From Myxococcaceae bacterium (lineage in GTDB: Bacteria; Myxococcota; Myxococcia; Myxococcales; Myxococcaceae): DNA of 64,000 nt. Shown here one piece after another: positions 1-8,008 of the stretch. The stretch lies in assembly GCA_016793095.1 (NCBI GenBank), contig JAEUJQ010000005.1, forward strand, positions 1 to 64,000, read 5' to 3'. Both the position numbers and the translations under genes were made by a program. Positions within the stretch are counted from its first letter, which is position 1. The number at the start of each line of letters is the position of its first letter. The notes beneath the pieces are model-generated. The model searched no databases. It was not told where the DNA came from and worked only from the letters and a program-made list of their open reading frames with translations.

Positions 1-290
1 CCCATGTGCTTGAGCACCGCTTCACCGGCGCTGCGCACCTCGCCCTTGTCGTCCGAGTGGAGCTCGAGCATGCCGTAGGCGCGCTCGACGACGAGGGTGG
101 CGGGCTGCACGCTGGTCGACTTCAACGCCACGTCCATCAGGCGGTGAATGGCCATGCCCGGCGCGATCTCCATGAAGAGGCTCGCGACGTAGGGTGTTGG
201 GAAATAGCCGCGGCACGTGGTGCAGATGTGCGCAGCCAGCTGTGGCTGGAGCGAATCCAGGAAGACGTAGGCTCGAAGCGAGGTCGACAA
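1..290 (-). CDS. BMC-domain shell-like protein, N-terminal part (cut by window edge)
   Basis: About 96 codons are visible; the C-terminus lies outside the window. The translation begins MSTSLRAYVFLDSLQPQ and continues with a CxxC (ICTTC), FMEIAPGM and then DVALKSTSVQPATLVVER. It goes on to a YGMLELHSDD...EVRSAGEAVL stretch. That last part follows the bacterial-microcompartment fold pattern (xDxALKxxxV, a beta strand, a G-rich turn, then VxxAGxAV helix). From memory it resembles the first half of tandem BMC-T-like shell proteins. The proposed start is TTG at 290, because GGAGG lies just upstream and third-position GC bias fades beyond it. No other shell or cargo gene is visible to its right, so any partners would lie to the left. 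Family assignment is moderate. Confidence 0.55.
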   Translation of the reverse strand, partial: MSTSLRAYVFLDSLQPQLAAHICTTCRGYFPTPYVASLFMEIAPGMAIHRLMDVALKSTSVQPATLVVERAYGMLELHSDDKGEVRSAGEAVLKHM

Positions 291-398
291 TGCCCCTCCG
301 GCGATCGACGAGGAAACCGTGGGGTTTGTAGGAGAGCCCCCCTGCGATGACAAGCGTGGTGTGAGGTACCCTCCGGTTTCCACCACCAGGGAGGCTGG

Positions 399-689
399 AT
401 GGCACACGGCGATCACGAGCACTCACACGAGCACGAGCACGAGCACCTCATGGCTGACGGGTCGACGTACCGGCACAGCCACCCGCACGCTCATGGGCAC
501 TCCCACGACCACGCGGGCGCTGCCCACACGCACGCCGACGGCGTCACGCACTCGCACGCGCATGATGACGTCGCGCACGCCCACGGTGACGGCCATGAGC
601 ACGGCCACGAGCACGAGCACGTCGGGCCCGACGGGAAGGTGACGAAGCACTCGCACCCCCACGTTCACGGCCACGGCCATCAGCACTGA
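399..689 (+). CDS. Histidine-rich repeat protein, putative metal-binding
   Basis: A 96-residue protein with 33 histidines, mostly as HxH alternations with Asp, Glu, Gly and Ser. Two related blocks are visible: DGSTYRHSHPHAHGH near residues 20-35 and DGKVTKHSHPHVHGH near residues 77-92. This suggests an internal duplication of a roughly 60-residue unit. There is no signal peptide, membrane segment or enzymatic domain, so it is probably cytoplasmic. Such composition is typical of Ni, Zn or Co storage or delivery proteins and of metallochaperone tails, but no metal-enzyme or transporter gene is adjacent. It is divergent from the shell-like gene, with a 108-bp gap. ATG start at 399. Function is inferred from composition only. 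Confidence 0.75.
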   Translation: MAHGDHEHSHEHEHEHLMADGSTYRHSHPHAHGHSHDHAGAAHTHADGVTHSHAHDDVAHAHGDGHEHGHEHEHVGPDGKVTKHSHPHVHGHGHQH

Positions 690-775
690 GGCCTGGCGGC
701 AAATCATTCGCGCTGGGCTGACGCGTTCCACAGCCCTTTCGCGCGGCTGTGCATGGCATGGGCGATGCTCCCTGA

Positions 776-1105
776 ATGGGCATGACTCCGCCGCTCCACC
801 AGCGCGAGACCGCGCTCCGGGCTCGCCTGCTCGCCGATGCGCGAGCGCTGATCGACGCCGGGCACTTCCGCACGGCGGCGCAGAAGATCGGTGAGCTGCG
901 GCTGCACCTCGAGCGCTCGTTCGAGGGCGGCGGAGGCGACGAGCGGCTGCACACCCGCGAGATGGATGCCCTTGCCGAGGTCTGGGACGATCTGAGCGAG
1001 AGCGATCGCGCGGCGTCGCTGACGGCCATCGATCGGCTGCGCCGGTTGCTGGTGGATGAGCTGGCCCACGAGCTGGAGCCCACGCACCAGCCGTTGTTGG
1101 GCTGA
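776..1105 (+). CDS. Hypothetical helical protein
   Basis: A 109-residue protein of unrecognised family. It is rich in Ala, Arg, Leu and Glu and predicted mostly alpha-helical, with a short glycine run (FEGGGGDE) near the middle and no signal peptide or membrane span. Strong third-position GC bias across the frame supports it being real. It begins MGMTPP, so either of two nearby ATGs could be used. It stands alone between the His-rich gene and a 374-bp non-coding stretch. Confidence 0.6.
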   Translation: MGMTPPLHQRETALRARLLADARALIDAGHFRTAAQKIGELRLHLERSFEGGGGDERLHTREMDALAEVWDDLSESDRAASLTAIDRLRRLLVDELAHELEPTHQPLLG

Positions 1106-1479
1106 CACGGGTCTCGAGTTCCGCGGTGACGCAGCACAAGACTAGCAACTCGAGGTCGGCAATCAGGTCCGTGACGCGAGGACCGAGGCGGCAGGTGGCA
1201 GGGGCGCGCAACGGGCGTTCGCTCGGCGCGTCTGCGTCCCGCCGCAGGCATGCCGAGGGCGCCCCGTCGCGTCCGACGCGAGCTGCGAGAGCGCTCCCCT
1301 CTGCCGCGGTTGCGACGCGACGTCGCGAGCGGCCTCGGAGCCCACGGCGCGCTCACGCTGATGGATGCACCTGGTTGTGAGGGGAGGCTGCGCGCACCCC
1401 GAGCGGGCTCTCGCCTCCACCGCGAGTGGACGGCGCTCCCGAGATTGCGGGGCACGAGCGAGCGTGAGACACGCGCCCC
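1106..1479. other. Non-coding stretch upstream of the glycosyltransferase gene
   Basis: 374 bases between the 109-aa hypothetical gene and the membrane glycosyltransferase. Short open frames exist on both strands, but codon bias does not stay in any one frame. I see no tRNA, no convincing terminator and no clear sigma-70 promoter. It probably contains the promoter for the downstream gene. Confidence 0.5.
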
Positions 1480-2871
1480 GTGCTTCGCCGCCCCGCGTTC
1501 TTCCTCGCCTCGACGCTGCTGCTGGGCCTGTCGGTCGTCTGGTTCAGGCCGGGGCCGACGGTGCTGATCGGCGGCGACGCGGGCTGCTACGCACGGGTGG
1601 GGCGGGAGCTGGCGGAGCGCCCGGCGAAAGACTGGCTCGAGCTGACGCTGGCTCATGCACCGTTCTTCGAGCACCCACCCCTGGGGCTCTGGGTGAACGG
1701 CGTCGTCGTGTCCTGGTTCGGGCCAAGGCCGGAGCCGCTCGTGTGGCTCACGCGGCTCTACGCCACCTTGACGTTGCTGGTGCTGGCCGCTGCCGCTGCC
1801 CAGGTGGTGTCGAGGCGCGGCACGCTGACGGACGCGCTGGACGGACCCACGCTCGCAGGCTTCACGGTTCTGGGCGCGCTCGCGTTGCCCGGCTTCCTCT
1901 ACGAGTCTCAGGTCGCGATGCTGGAGGCGCCGCTGTCCCTCGCGCTCGCCGTGGGCCTGTGGGCGATCGCGGGAATGCTCAGCGCATCGACCCTGTCCGA
2001 CGACGTCTTCCCGCGGGTCGCGGTGGCGGTGTTCGCGCTGGCGATGGCGGGAGGGTTCTGGGTGAAGGGCCCGCCCGTGCTCGTGCTGGTGGGGGTGGTG
2101 CTCGTGGCGGTGGTGTCGGGGTGGCTGCGGTGGAGGTGGGCCCTCGCCGCGATCGGCGCGGGCCTGGTGCTCACCCTCGCGACGGCGCTGGCCTTCGACG
2201 CCCTGCGCGAGAGCCGGGGGCTGCCCCCGTTCTTCTCCACGTACCTCTCGAAGCAGGTGCTCGCGTCGGTGCGGGAGGGACGCCACAACCCCGAGCCGTC
2301 GCCGTTCTTCTTCGTGCGGCCGACGTTGAGCTGGTACGGCCCGGCAGTGGGCGCGCTGGTGGTGGCGGGCCTCGCGGTCGGGCTGCGGCGCCGGCTGGCC
2401 AGGTGGCTCCCTCGGCTGCGCGTCGAAGCCCTGGTGCTGGGCGCGGCCCTCTGGCTCGGGGTGATCGTCGGCTTCAGCATCCCCGTGCAGAAGTACCAGT
2501 GGTACGTGCACCCGGGGCTCGTCGGCGCGGCGCTCCTCGTCGGCGGCGTGCTCGCGCTGCTGCCCGCGAGGCTCGATCGTCTCCTCACCGTGGCCGCGCT
2601 CGTGGCTGCGCTCGCGTGGCCCTTCGTGCGCTTCGTCCCGTGGGAGTCGCGAATGTCAGAGACGCAGAGACAGATCGCCGCGCTCCAGGCGGCCACGGGG
2701 CCTCGGCGAGGCGACGCCATCGCCGACTGCTCCCCGATGGACTGGTGGGTGTCGGGTCACCTGATGGGCTTTCTCTGGGACGCGACGCGGGTGGACTGCG
2801 AGCAGCCCGCGGTGTGGCGCTTCGACGGGCACAGCGTCGCGGCTCACGGGATGACCCCGCCCGCCGAGTGA
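1480..2871 (+). CDS. PMT/ArnT-like integral membrane glycosyltransferase
   Basis: A 463-residue polytopic membrane protein. The N-terminal signal-anchor (LASTLLLGLSVVWF) is followed by a periplasmic loop with GGDAGCYARVGRELA and then EHPPLGLWVNG. An acidic residue and a His-Pro-Pro in this first loop are the usual pattern of GT-C enzymes of the dolichyl-phosphate-mannose/ArnT class. These transfer sugars from polyprenyl-phosphate donors to acceptors on the periplasmic face. About ten hydrophobic segments follow. Start is GTG at 1480. The stop overlaps a GTG in the next frame, but the next gene more likely begins at 2914. Substrate cannot be deduced. Confidence 0.75.
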   Translation: MLRRPAFFLASTLLLGLSVVWFRPGPTVLIGGDAGCYARVGRELAERPAKDWLELTLAHAPFFEHPPLGLWVNGVVVSWFGPRPEPLVWLTRLYATLTLLVLAAAAAQVVSRRGTLTDALDGPTLAGFTVLGALALPGFLYESQVAMLEAPLSLALAVGLWAIAGMLSASTLSDDVFPRVAVAVFALAMAGGFWVKGPPVLVLVGVVLVAVVSGWLRWRWALAAIGAGLVLTLATALAFDALRESRGLPPFFSTYLSKQVLASVREGRHNPEPSPFFFVRPTLSWYGPAVGALVVAGLAVGLRRRLARWLPRLRVEALVLGAALWLGVIVGFSIPVQKYQWYVHPGLVGAALLVGGVLALLPARLDRLLTVAALVAALAWPFVRFVPWESRMSETQRQIAALQAATGPRRGDAIADCSPMDWWVSGHLMGFLWDATRVDCEQPAVWRFDGHSVAAHGMTPPAE

Positions 2872-2913
2872 CGCTTGCCGCCTTCCAGGCAGGACGAGTA
2901 CGGAGGGGCGCCC

Positions 2914-3446
2914 ATGGCGAAGCCTCACGAGCGGCCCGGCGCTGGTCCCCTCACGCTCCCCGAGATCGTCGAGACGAGGCGGCGCTCGCGGCTCTGATCA
3001 CCCAGCTTCACCGCGGTGACTACGTAGCCGCGCAAGCGCTTCGGCCCGCCATCACCGCTGCCGCGCGCTGGCCCGGGGTGTGGTCGTTCCCGTCTGCCGC
3101 TCAGCTGCTGGATGGGCTGTGCATCGTCGACGATCCCCAGTTCGAGCTGGAGACGCTGGGCGCGGCGCTGATCGCGAACCCGGGCGACGGGAGGATCCTC
3201 CGGGCTTACGTGTCGGTGCGGCTGCGGAGCGGCGAGGTGGTGGCTGATCGCGGCGACTGCCTGGGAGAGGCCGCCCGGCAGCTTCCGCCCGAACGACGCG
3301 CCCGGCTGCTCTCGTGGAGGACCGCGCTCGAGGCGCTGCAGCGCGGCTCGAGCGGAGACCTGACGACCATGGACGACCCGGTGGTCGCTCGTGCCCGCCG
3401 GTGGCTGACGACGGGAGGCGATCCAACCCCTCTCGAGCCGCTGTAG
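2914..3446 (+). pseudogene. Hypothetical protein gene with an apparent frameshift
   Basis: ATG at 2914 is preceded by GGAGG at good spacing and starts a frame MAKPHERPGAG...LPEIVE with strong GC-ending codons. This frame stops at 2997. The downstream frame (DEAALAALITQLHRGDY through TPLEPL, stop at 3446) is equally well biased, but has no ATG, and its upstream part before about 2970 has poor third-position GC. The two join naturally with a one-base shift near 2972-2980, giving a protein of about 176 residues. Either the gene is broken, or the assembly has a single-base error, or a GTG at 2868 overlapping the previous stop is used. The product is helical, of no recognised family. It is probably co-transcribed with the glycosyltransferase. 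Confidence 0.55.
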
Positions 3447-3504
3447 CCTCCCTCGCCGTCCCCCGCGTTGGGCGCCAGGCGGCCTGACGCTCCTCTTCCT
3501 GCGG

Positions 3505-3999
3505 TCACGACCGAGCGGATCGTCGTGGCCAGAAGGCGAAGACCACCAGCGGCAGGAACGCGAGCACCTCGACGATGACGACGTACAGGCCGCGCCGCGA
3601 GAACATGCCGTGGCCGATCGGCGCTACCGGGAGCGGCTGCACCGGCCAGAACAGCCGCTCGTTCGAGATCGGCCAGAAGAGCGCACACCCGAGGCCACCG
3701 TCGGTCAGCATGTCGAGCAGCGGGTGCGTCAGCACCACGGCGGTGGTGAAGAGCGCGAGGCGGCGATCCCGTCGCACGAGGAGCGCTGCCACACCGCAGA
3801 GGACGGCGAAGGCGATCGAGTGGGTCGCGCCGCGGTGCCCGAGCGGGTGCTCGTAGGGGACGCGGAAGACGAAGGCGATGACGTCGACGTCCGGCAGCAT
3901 CGACAGGGCCGAGAACAGCGCCATCCACCCGAGGGGCCGCGGACGATCGATGACGCGCCCCGCTGTGAAGGCGACCGCGAGGTGTCCGAACGCCGCCAT
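3505..3999 (-). CDS. YdjM/DUF457-type membrane metal-dependent hydrolase
   Basis: A 164-residue inner-membrane protein with four to five hydrophobic segments. It has the family's characteristic motifs: GH near the start (AAFGHLAVAF), LPDVDVI, HRGATHSIAF and LTHPLLDMLTDGG. These His/Asp clusters match the YdjM family (LexA-binding, inner-membrane-associated putative hydrolase), thought to bind a metal; its substrate is unknown. It lies on the minus strand 81 bp downstream of the glutamate dehydrogenase gene and may be read from the same transcript. Length is normal for the family. Confidence 0.75.
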   Translation of the reverse strand: MAAFGHLAVAFTAGRVIDRPRPLGWMALFSALSMLPDVDVIAFVFRVPYEHPLGHRGATHSIAFAVLCGVAALLVRRDRRLALFTTAVVLTHPLLDMLTDGGLGCALFWPISNERLFWPVQPLPVAPIGHGMFSRRGLYVVIVEVLAFLPLVVFAFWPRRSARS

Positions 4000-4080
4000 T
4001 CCGTCTCCTCGAACACGACGGGCGCCGACCCGAAGACGAGCCGACGCCCCGTGTCCCCTCCAGGTTCCCCCGGCGAGCCG

Positions 4081-5634
4081 TTACTGGCTGAAACCCTCGA
4101 GCATGTAGTGCGCCTCGATGCGCTTGAGCGCGAGCACCATGGCGGCGCAGCGCGTGTCCACCGGCTTGCCGATGCAGTACGGCCGGCTGTCGTGCATGTC
4201 GGTGCGGCGCGGGTTGTTGCGCGAGATGTCGCGGATGATGCGGTAGTTCTTCTTGAGCGCGAGCTCGAGGCGCGTGTCGACCTCCTTCTCGCTCCACGCC
4301 TCCATGCGCTTGTTCTGGATCCACTCGTAGTAGCTGACCGTCACGCCGCCGGCGTTGCAGATGATGTCGGGGATCAGATCGATCTTCCGCTTCTCGAGCA
4401 CCCGGTCGGCCTCCGGCGTCGTCGGGCCGTTGGCGCCCTCGGCCACCAGCTTCACGTTCAGCTTCTCGGCGATCTCGGCCGTGATCTCGCCGCCGAGCGC
4501 GGCCGGCATCGCGATGTCGGCCTTCACCTGCCAGAAGTCGGCCTTGCTGATCGCCTGAGCGCCAGGGAACCCGAGCACCGAGCGCTTGAGGTTCTTCGGG
4601 TTCTCGTTCGTGTAGCGCATCAGCTCGAGGGCATCGATGCCCTCGGGGTTGTAGATGGTGCCGTCGGCGTCGTTCACCGCCAGCAGCTTCGCGCCCATGT
4701 TCTGGAGGATCACCGAGCCCCAGCTGCCCACGTTGCCGAAGCCCTGCACGATGAACGTCTTGCCCTTCACCGTCTCGCCACGGTCGGCGAAGTAGTCTTC
4801 GATGGTGAAGGCGACGCCCTGGCCGGTGGCCTTGGTGCGGCCCTCGGAGCCGCCGATGCGCACGTCCTTGCCGGTGATGACGCCGCGCTGGTTGTGGCGC
4901 TCGCGCTCGCCGTCCGAGAACTGGCGCAGGAACAGCGCCATGATCTCCGAGTTCGTGCCGACGTCCGGCGCCGGAATGTCGATGTTCGGGCCGACGAGCT
5001 GCTTCAGCTTGTACATGAAGCGCAGCGAGATGGCCTGGAGCTCCTCGCGGCCCAGCTGGCGTGGATCGAGCTGAATGCCGCCCTTGCCGCCGCCGAACGG
5101 GACGTCGGCGATGGCCGTCTTCCACGTCATCTCGGCGGCGAGCGCCTTGAACAGGTCGAGCGAGACCTCGCGGTGGTACCGGATGCCGCCCTTGTAGGGC
5201 CCGCGGGCCTGGTTGTGCTGCACGCGGTACGCCTTGAAGCGCTGCGTGTCACCCGGCACGAGCTGGTAGACGGTGCCGTCGTCGAGCCGCAGGTGCCCCG
5301 AGCGGATGTTCACGTCGCTGCCCAACAGCGCCTTGCCGTTCAAGATGATCTTGCCGTCGGCCAGCCGCTCGAGGCCGTGCGCGTCCCGCACCTTGGTCAC
5401 CTGCAGGTCCGCGTAGCTGCGCGCGGCGTCTGCCGGCACCGGTACCAGCCGGTCCTTCAGCTTCGTGGTGACGTAGAAGATGTGCTCGTAGTCGGGCTCC
5501 TCGAGCTCCAGCCGCACACGGCGATCCAGGCCCATCGCGTCCGCCGCGCGATGAAAGATCTCCATCGCCTCGGTGTAGATGGTCTTGCGCTGCTGGCCCG
5601 CGTTGGGCACCCGCATGAAGTTCTCTTCAGCCAT
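4081..5634 (-). CDS. gdhA: Glutamate dehydrogenase (Glu/Leu/Phe/Val dehydrogenase superfamily)
   Basis: A 517-residue NAD(P)-dependent amino-acid dehydrogenase that interconverts glutamate with 2-oxoglutarate and ammonia. The substrate-binding and catalytic block is near residues 145-190: YKGGIRYHREV, MTWKTA and FGGGKGGI, supplying the conserved lysines. PAPDVGTNSEIMALF and a Rossmann segment (IVQGFGNVGSWG) follow. It is about 70-100 residues longer than the common hexameric enzyme. The extra length sits in the N-terminal third, which carries an inserted segment (about residues 70-135) before the catalytic lysine motifs. The ATG at 5634 has a GGAG about 10 bp upstream. Coenzyme preference is not obvious. 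It is transcribed away from tRNA-Thr. Confidence 0.92.
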   Translation of the reverse strand: MAEENFMRVPNAGQQRKTIYTEAMEIFHRAADAMGLDRRVRLELEEPDYEHIFYVTTKLKDRLVPVPADAARSYADLQVTKVRDAHGLERLADGKIILNGKALLGSDVNIRSGHLRLDDGTVYQLVPGDTQRFKAYRVQHNQARGPYKGGIRYHREVSLDLFKALAAEMTWKTAIADVPFGGGKGGIQLDPRQLGREELQAISLRFMYKLKQLVGPNIDIPAPDVGTNSEIMALFLRQFSDGERERHNQRGVITGKDVRIGGSEGRTKATGQGVAFTIEDYFADRGETVKGKTFIVQGFGNVGSWGSVILQNMGAKLLAVNDADGTIYNPEGIDALELMRYTNENPKNLKRSVLGFPGAQAISKADFWQVKADIAMPAALGGEITAEIAEKLNVKLVAEGANGPTTPEADRVLEKRKIDLIPDIICNAGGVTVSYYEWIQNKRMEAWSEKEVDTRLELALKKNYRIIRDISRNNPRRTDMHDSRPYCIGKPVDTRCAAMVLALKRIEAHYMLEGFSQ

Positions 5635-5830
5635 GGTCTTGTGCTCCAGGGAAAGGCGCCGCCCAGGTCGCGCAGCGCCGGAAAAAGCGCGCGGACCGTA
5701 TGAGCCGGATCGGAGCGTCGGTAGCCAAAACCGACGTCACGCCGCGTCAACCAGCTCGACTGAAAACACGGAGTTGAATCGGCCGTGTGAGCCCAGCTTG
5801 TGAGCGCAGAGTCTGCGTCTGGTCGAAACG

Positions 5831-5864
5831 AAAAGCCCCGGAGCTCCTCGCGGAGTCCGGGGCC
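5831..5864 (-). terminator. Intrinsic terminator after tRNA-Thr
   Basis: Read on the minus strand, a GCCCCGGA...TCCGGGGC stem with an inner CCGCG/CGAGG-type extension is followed directly by TTTT. It lies about 9 bp past the 3' end of the tRNA gene, so it most likely terminates the tRNA transcript. Confidence 0.75.
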
Positions 5865-5872
5865 AGTTCGAG

Positions 5873-5944
<72 letters not shown>

Positions 5945-5956
5945 AACGGCGCGCGC

Positions 5957-5984
5957 CACGTACCACAACGATTCTCGACGTCAA
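5957..5984 (-). promoter_or_regulatory. Probable sigma-70 promoter of tRNA-Thr
   Basis: On the minus strand, TTGACG (-35, at 5984-5979) is separated by 16 bp from TACGTG (-10-like, at 5962-5957), about 12 bp before the tRNA 5' end. The -35 is close to consensus and the -10 is weak. The position fits a tRNA promoter with a very short leader. Confidence 0.45.
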
Positions 5985-6019
5985 CGGACGACGAGCCTGA
6001 CGAGCGGGGCTGCTCAGGG

Positions 6020-7360
6020 TCACCGAGCGCGGTTGCGGACGACGGCGGTGCGGGTGGCGTCCGCGCCCGTCGAGAAGGTGACCGCGACGTCGGGATCCTG
6101 ATCGGCGTCGACGTCGCCCACGGCCACCGAGAGCCGGGCGCCGGCTCCGACCGCCTGCCGGAACTCGGCGAAGGCCCACTGGCCGCGGTTGCGGCGCACC
6201 ACGACGTCGTCACCGGCCGTGAAGAAGACGTCGACGACGCCATCGAGATCGAAGTCGCGCACCTCGACGGCCAGGGCGCGCGGCGCGGCGAAGGTCAGCT
6301 TCTCGGCGAGCGCCGTGCCGGTGTTCTCGTAGAGCTTCACGTCGTTGCCGACGATGGCGGCGAGATCGGCGTCGCCGTCGCCGTCGAGATCGCCTGGCGC
6401 CAACCGGGAGGGCAGGGCGCCCAGCAACAGCCCGGCGTCGCGCTCGAAGCCGGGGCCGGGGAGGACGGTGAGCTGATCTCCTGCGCCGTCCACGACGAGC
6501 AGATCGCCCAGCCCATCGCGGGTGAAGTCCCCCACGCCGACCGCCCCCGCGTCGGGCACCGGCACGCGCCGAACTCCGGCGGCCTCGAGCGTGAACACCG
6601 CGCCGCAGCCGAAGGCCACCGCGAGCTCACCCTGCGGGGCCCTGACGACGCCGACGAGCTGCGCGCCCGCACACCCGCCGTCGAGCTCGCGCAGACCGAA
6701 GGTGCTGCCGGTCGCGACGTAGGCGTCGAACGCGCCGGTGTCGTTCACCGCCGCGACATCGAGCGCGCCATCGCCCGTGAGGTCGCCCGCCACGCAGGCG
6801 ATCGGCGTGCGCTGGAAGGAGAGCTTGCGGCTGGTGGCTCCCGAGAACCCCTGCACCGTGTTCCACGAGAACAGCTCGACGCGGTTTCGGCTCGGCACCG
6901 CCATCACGAGATCGGGCACGCCGCTCGGGGGGACGTCGGCGATCACCGCTGGCCCACCGTTCGTCACCGTGAGCTCCGGTGCGGGCTCGAAGGCCTGCGA
7001 CAGGCAGTTCGCCGCGTCGATCTTGCAGTCGTCACCGCATCGGTTGCTCCCATAGCTCGTGCAGACCGGCACCCCGAGCGTGCCGTCGCACGTCTCTCCC
7101 GGATCGAGCACGCCGTTGCCGCACCGCTTCGTGCACAGCGTCTTCACGAAGCGGCAGTCCATGCCGCAGGTGAGCTGGCCCGCCTCGAAGCCAAGCGACC
7201 GGCACGTCTGATCCGCGAGCGCCGAGCCGTCGCACTCCTCGCCGTCGTCGATCTTCCCGTCGTTGCACATCGGCATGGGCGGCGGTGGATCAGTGCGGCG
7301 GGTGAGGCCGTCGCGGCAGGCCAGGAAGAGCAGGAGCAGAGGCAGGGCGCGGAAGAACAC
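6020..7360 (-). CDS. FG-GAP/VCBS beta-propeller lipoprotein with Myxococcus cysteine repeats
   Basis: A 446-residue exported protein. The N-terminus (ALPLLLLFLAC) is a lipoprotein signal with the lipid-carrying Cys at residue 15. Residues about 30-110 hold two Cys-rich units of the CNDGKIDDGEECDG and CGNGVLDPGETCDG type, the Myxococcus-type disulfide repeat (DUF4215-like). Residues about 125-446 form several FG-GAP/VCBS-like repeats (for example GDLDGDGDADLAAIVG, RDFDLDGVVDVFF, GDVDADQDPDVAV). Their Asp-rich loops usually bind calcium in an integrin-like propeller. The likely location is the outer membrane surface and the role adhesive or unknown. GTG start. Confidence 0.85.
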   Translation of the reverse strand: MFFRALPLLLLFLACRDGLTRRTDPPPPMPMCNDGKIDDGEECDGSALADQTCRSLGFEAGQLTCGMDCRFVKTLCTKRCGNGVLDPGETCDGTLGVPVCTSYGSNRCGDDCKIDAANCLSQAFEPAPELTVTNGGPAVIADVPPSGVPDLVMAVPSRNRVELFSWNTVQGFSGATSRKLSFQRTPIACVAGDLTGDGALDVAAVNDTGAFDAYVATGSTFGLRELDGGCAGAQLVGVVRAPQGELAVAFGCGAVFTLEAAGVRRVPVPDAGAVGVGDFTRDGLGDLLVVDGAGDQLTVLPGPGFERDAGLLLGALPSRLAPGDLDGDGDADLAAIVGNDVKLYENTGTALAEKLTFAAPRALAVEVRDFDLDGVVDVFFTAGDDVVVRRNRGQWAFAEFRQAVGAGARLSVAVGDVDADQDPDVAVTFSTGADATRTAVVRNRAR

Positions 7361-7795
7361 GGCGGCACACTATTCCATCGTTCAGCCCAGTCGATCACGC
7401 CGGCGCCTCGCGCAGACATCGGGTCAGGGCCTGCCGGTGGCGCCTGCGGCGTCACCTCGTCGAGGCTCGAGGCCGCGATGGACCTGCTGCCCAACCCCGT
7501 CGGCCTGGTGGTGCTCGCCGCGCTCTTCATCGCAGACCGCTGGGCAACAGTCCGAGCGGGAGGTACAGGCGGGGCCGGTCGGGCTGCGAGCTCCGGGTCG
7601 GCGCGCAGCGGCGTGACTGGGGGGCCGGCGCCTGGCGACGGCGTGCGCCTCGGCCTCGATCATGTCGTGTGGCTGAGGTGGAGGTCCGTGCAACGCGACC
7701 CTCGCGATCCAGCGGCTGACGCCTGGGGCTCCGGTCTGGTGCGGGCGGCGGCTGTCGGGGGCCCGGAACGCTCCGGATTCGGGCAGAATGCGGCC
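7361..7795. other. Gap between divergent lipoprotein and yacG genes
   Basis: 435 bases. A frame in phase with yacG stays open from an ATG at 7478. Its first 25 codons (MDLLPNPVGLVVLAALFIAD, hydrophobic) have GC-ending codons, but the bias is lost by about 7560 and the rest is Gly/Ala/Arg-rich without family features. This could be a small membrane-peptide remnant or chance. It must also hold the promoters of the divergent genes. No RNA gene is recognisable. Confidence 0.4.
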
Positions 7796-8008
7796 ATGGC
7801 TTCGCCGCAGTGCCCTTCGTGTCGCCGTGACGTCCAGCGGCCCCCGGCCAACAAGTCCTTCCCGTTCTGCTCCGAGCGCTGCCGCGCCATCGATCTCGGG
7901 AAGTGGCTGGGTGAGGAGTTCCGTATTCCCACGCGGCAGGTCGAAGAAGACGAAGACGGCGACGCCCTCTCCCGGCCAGACCCGCAGCGCCCACCGTTCG
8001 ACGCATGA
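7796..8008 (+). CDS. yacG: DNA gyrase inhibitor YacG (zinc ribbon)
   Basis: A 70-residue protein with the YacG signature: CPSC at residues 6-9, FCSERC near residues 25-30, then DLGKWLGEEFRIP. The four cysteines bind one zinc. In E. coli YacG binds GyrB and blocks DNA binding by gyrase. An acidic tail (EEDEDGD) follows, as in many homologues. ATG at 7796 is chosen because the zinc motif starts immediately. A longer in-frame extension to 7478 exists but is unlike the family. Its stop overlaps the next start (ATGA). Confidence 0.9.
   Translation: MASPQCPSCRRDVQRPPANKSFPFCSERCRAIDLGKWLGEEFRIPTRQVEEDEDGDALSRPDPQRPPFDA

Noticed and set aside
22-426. Minus-strand ATG-started frame of 134 codons at the left edge
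   Set aside because: It is in a different frame from the BMC-like coding sequence and its residues are Arg/Pro/His-rich shadow; the TTG-started frame has the biased codons.
423-640. Treating the CAC/CAT-rich stretch as a DNA repeat array or CRISPR
   Set aside because: Periodicity is only codon-level His alternation; there are no fixed-length repeats with unique spacers.
544-2511. Long minus-strand open frame over the His-rich and glycosyltransferase genes
   Set aside because: Arg/His/Pro-rich shadow of GC-rich coding on the other strand; no domain and poor codon bias.
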